From NCBI GenBank assembly GCA_023265895.1, contig JAHFSE010000010.1, positions 7,250 to 45,902 of the forward strand: a stretch of 38,653 nt of DNA, written 5' to 3'. The notes under the pieces were generated by a model, which was not told the origin of the DNA, made no database searches, and was given only the letters and a program-made list of their open reading frames with translations. How positions within the stretch are numbered: position 1 is the stretch's first letter; every line of letters starts with the position of its first letter. The stretch is from Gammaproteobacteria bacterium. GTDB taxonomy: Bacteria > Pseudomonadota > Gammaproteobacteria > Pseudomonadales > JAHFSE01. A program made the translations under genes and the position numbers. Below, piece after piece: positions 38,171-38,653 of the stretch.

Positions 38171-38653
38171 ATGGATTATGACATGCCTTTTTCGGATTTT
38201 TCATTCTCTCGCACACGCACCGAATTAGCTCAACTCTTAAAATTAACCGGACCTATTTTAATCGGTCAAATTGCACAAGCTGGCATGGGCTTTGTGGACA
38301 CAGTGATGGCTGGACATTTGAGTTCTACTGCTCTGGCTGCGGTTGCATTAGGCACCAGTATTTGGGTACCGATTTATTTATTAATCGTCGGTGTGCTAAC
38401 AGCAACAACTCCCTCAGTCGCTCACCTATTTGGTGGCGGCCAGCATCATAACATTCGTCATACGCTCTACCAAGCACTCTGGTTAGCATTCCTGATGGGT
38501 ATTATTGCTTGGATACTGACCCATTTTTCTCCTCAGCTCATGACCTGGCTTCATATAGATCCACAGCTCAAACCTATCACTCATGATTATCTAAGAGCGA
38601 TGGCTTGGGGCATGCCAGCCATTGCTTTATATACCACACTGCGTTGTTTTTGC
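38171..38653 (+). CDS. MATE family efflux transporter, N-terminal part (truncated by window edge)
   Basis: Manual translation MDYDMPFSDFSFSRTRTELAQLLKLTGPILIGQIAQAGMGFVDTVMAGHLSSTALAAVALGTSIWVPIYLLIVGVLTATTPSVAHLFGGGQ. Confidence 0.92.
   Translation, partial: MDYDMPFSDFSFSRTRTELAQLLKLTGPILIGQIAQAGMGFVDTVMAGHLSSTALAAVALGTSIWVPIYLLIVGVLTATTPSVAHLFGGGQHHNIRHTLYQALWLAFLMGIIAWILTHFSPQLMTWLHIDPQLKPITHDYLRAMAWGMPAIALYTTLRCFC

Noticed and set aside
1-38653. CRISPR arrays, prophage, integrase, rRNA, restriction or other defence systems
   Set aside because: No regularly spaced direct repeats, no Cas, integrase, phage structural or R-M genes recognised on either strand.

Overview
Window from the chromosome of a moderately AT-rich gammaproteobacterium. 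Gene content and order suggest a Legionellales/Coxiella-like lineage, but this is inference and no rRNA is present. Most of the window is conserved housekeeping DNA: dnaE(partial)-rnhB-lpxB-lpxA-neuD-like-tmk-mltG-pabC-fabF-acpP-fabG-fabD-plsX-rpmF-yceD; speD-VOC-osmC-like divergent from a crp/vfr-like gene; tRNA-Lys(TTT); htpG; alaS-recX-queC-queE-cpoB-pal-tolBARQ-ruvBAC-yebC-aspS-fmdB-like; an HU-like gene; proS; a lytic transglycosylase; epmC; and the start of a MATE transporter. The best novelty candidates are: (1) ORF 18967..19965, which reads as a degenerate HMG-CoA lyase homologue that has lost all recognisable catalytic/metal motifs and carries a ~70-residue N-terminal extension with no acidic residues, resembling a mitochondrial presequence; (2) a compact bacterial-type prolyl-tRNA synthetase lacking the inserted editing domain; (3) a ~97-bp MITE-like repeat in two nearly identical copies, one of which supplies the C-terminus and stop codon of an FmdB-family protein; (4) a fab cluster without fabH; (5) an orphan ORF next to tRNA-Lys with a good promoter. 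Regulatory signals include a near-consensus sigma32 promoter at htpG and phased T-tracts upstream of the HU-like gene.
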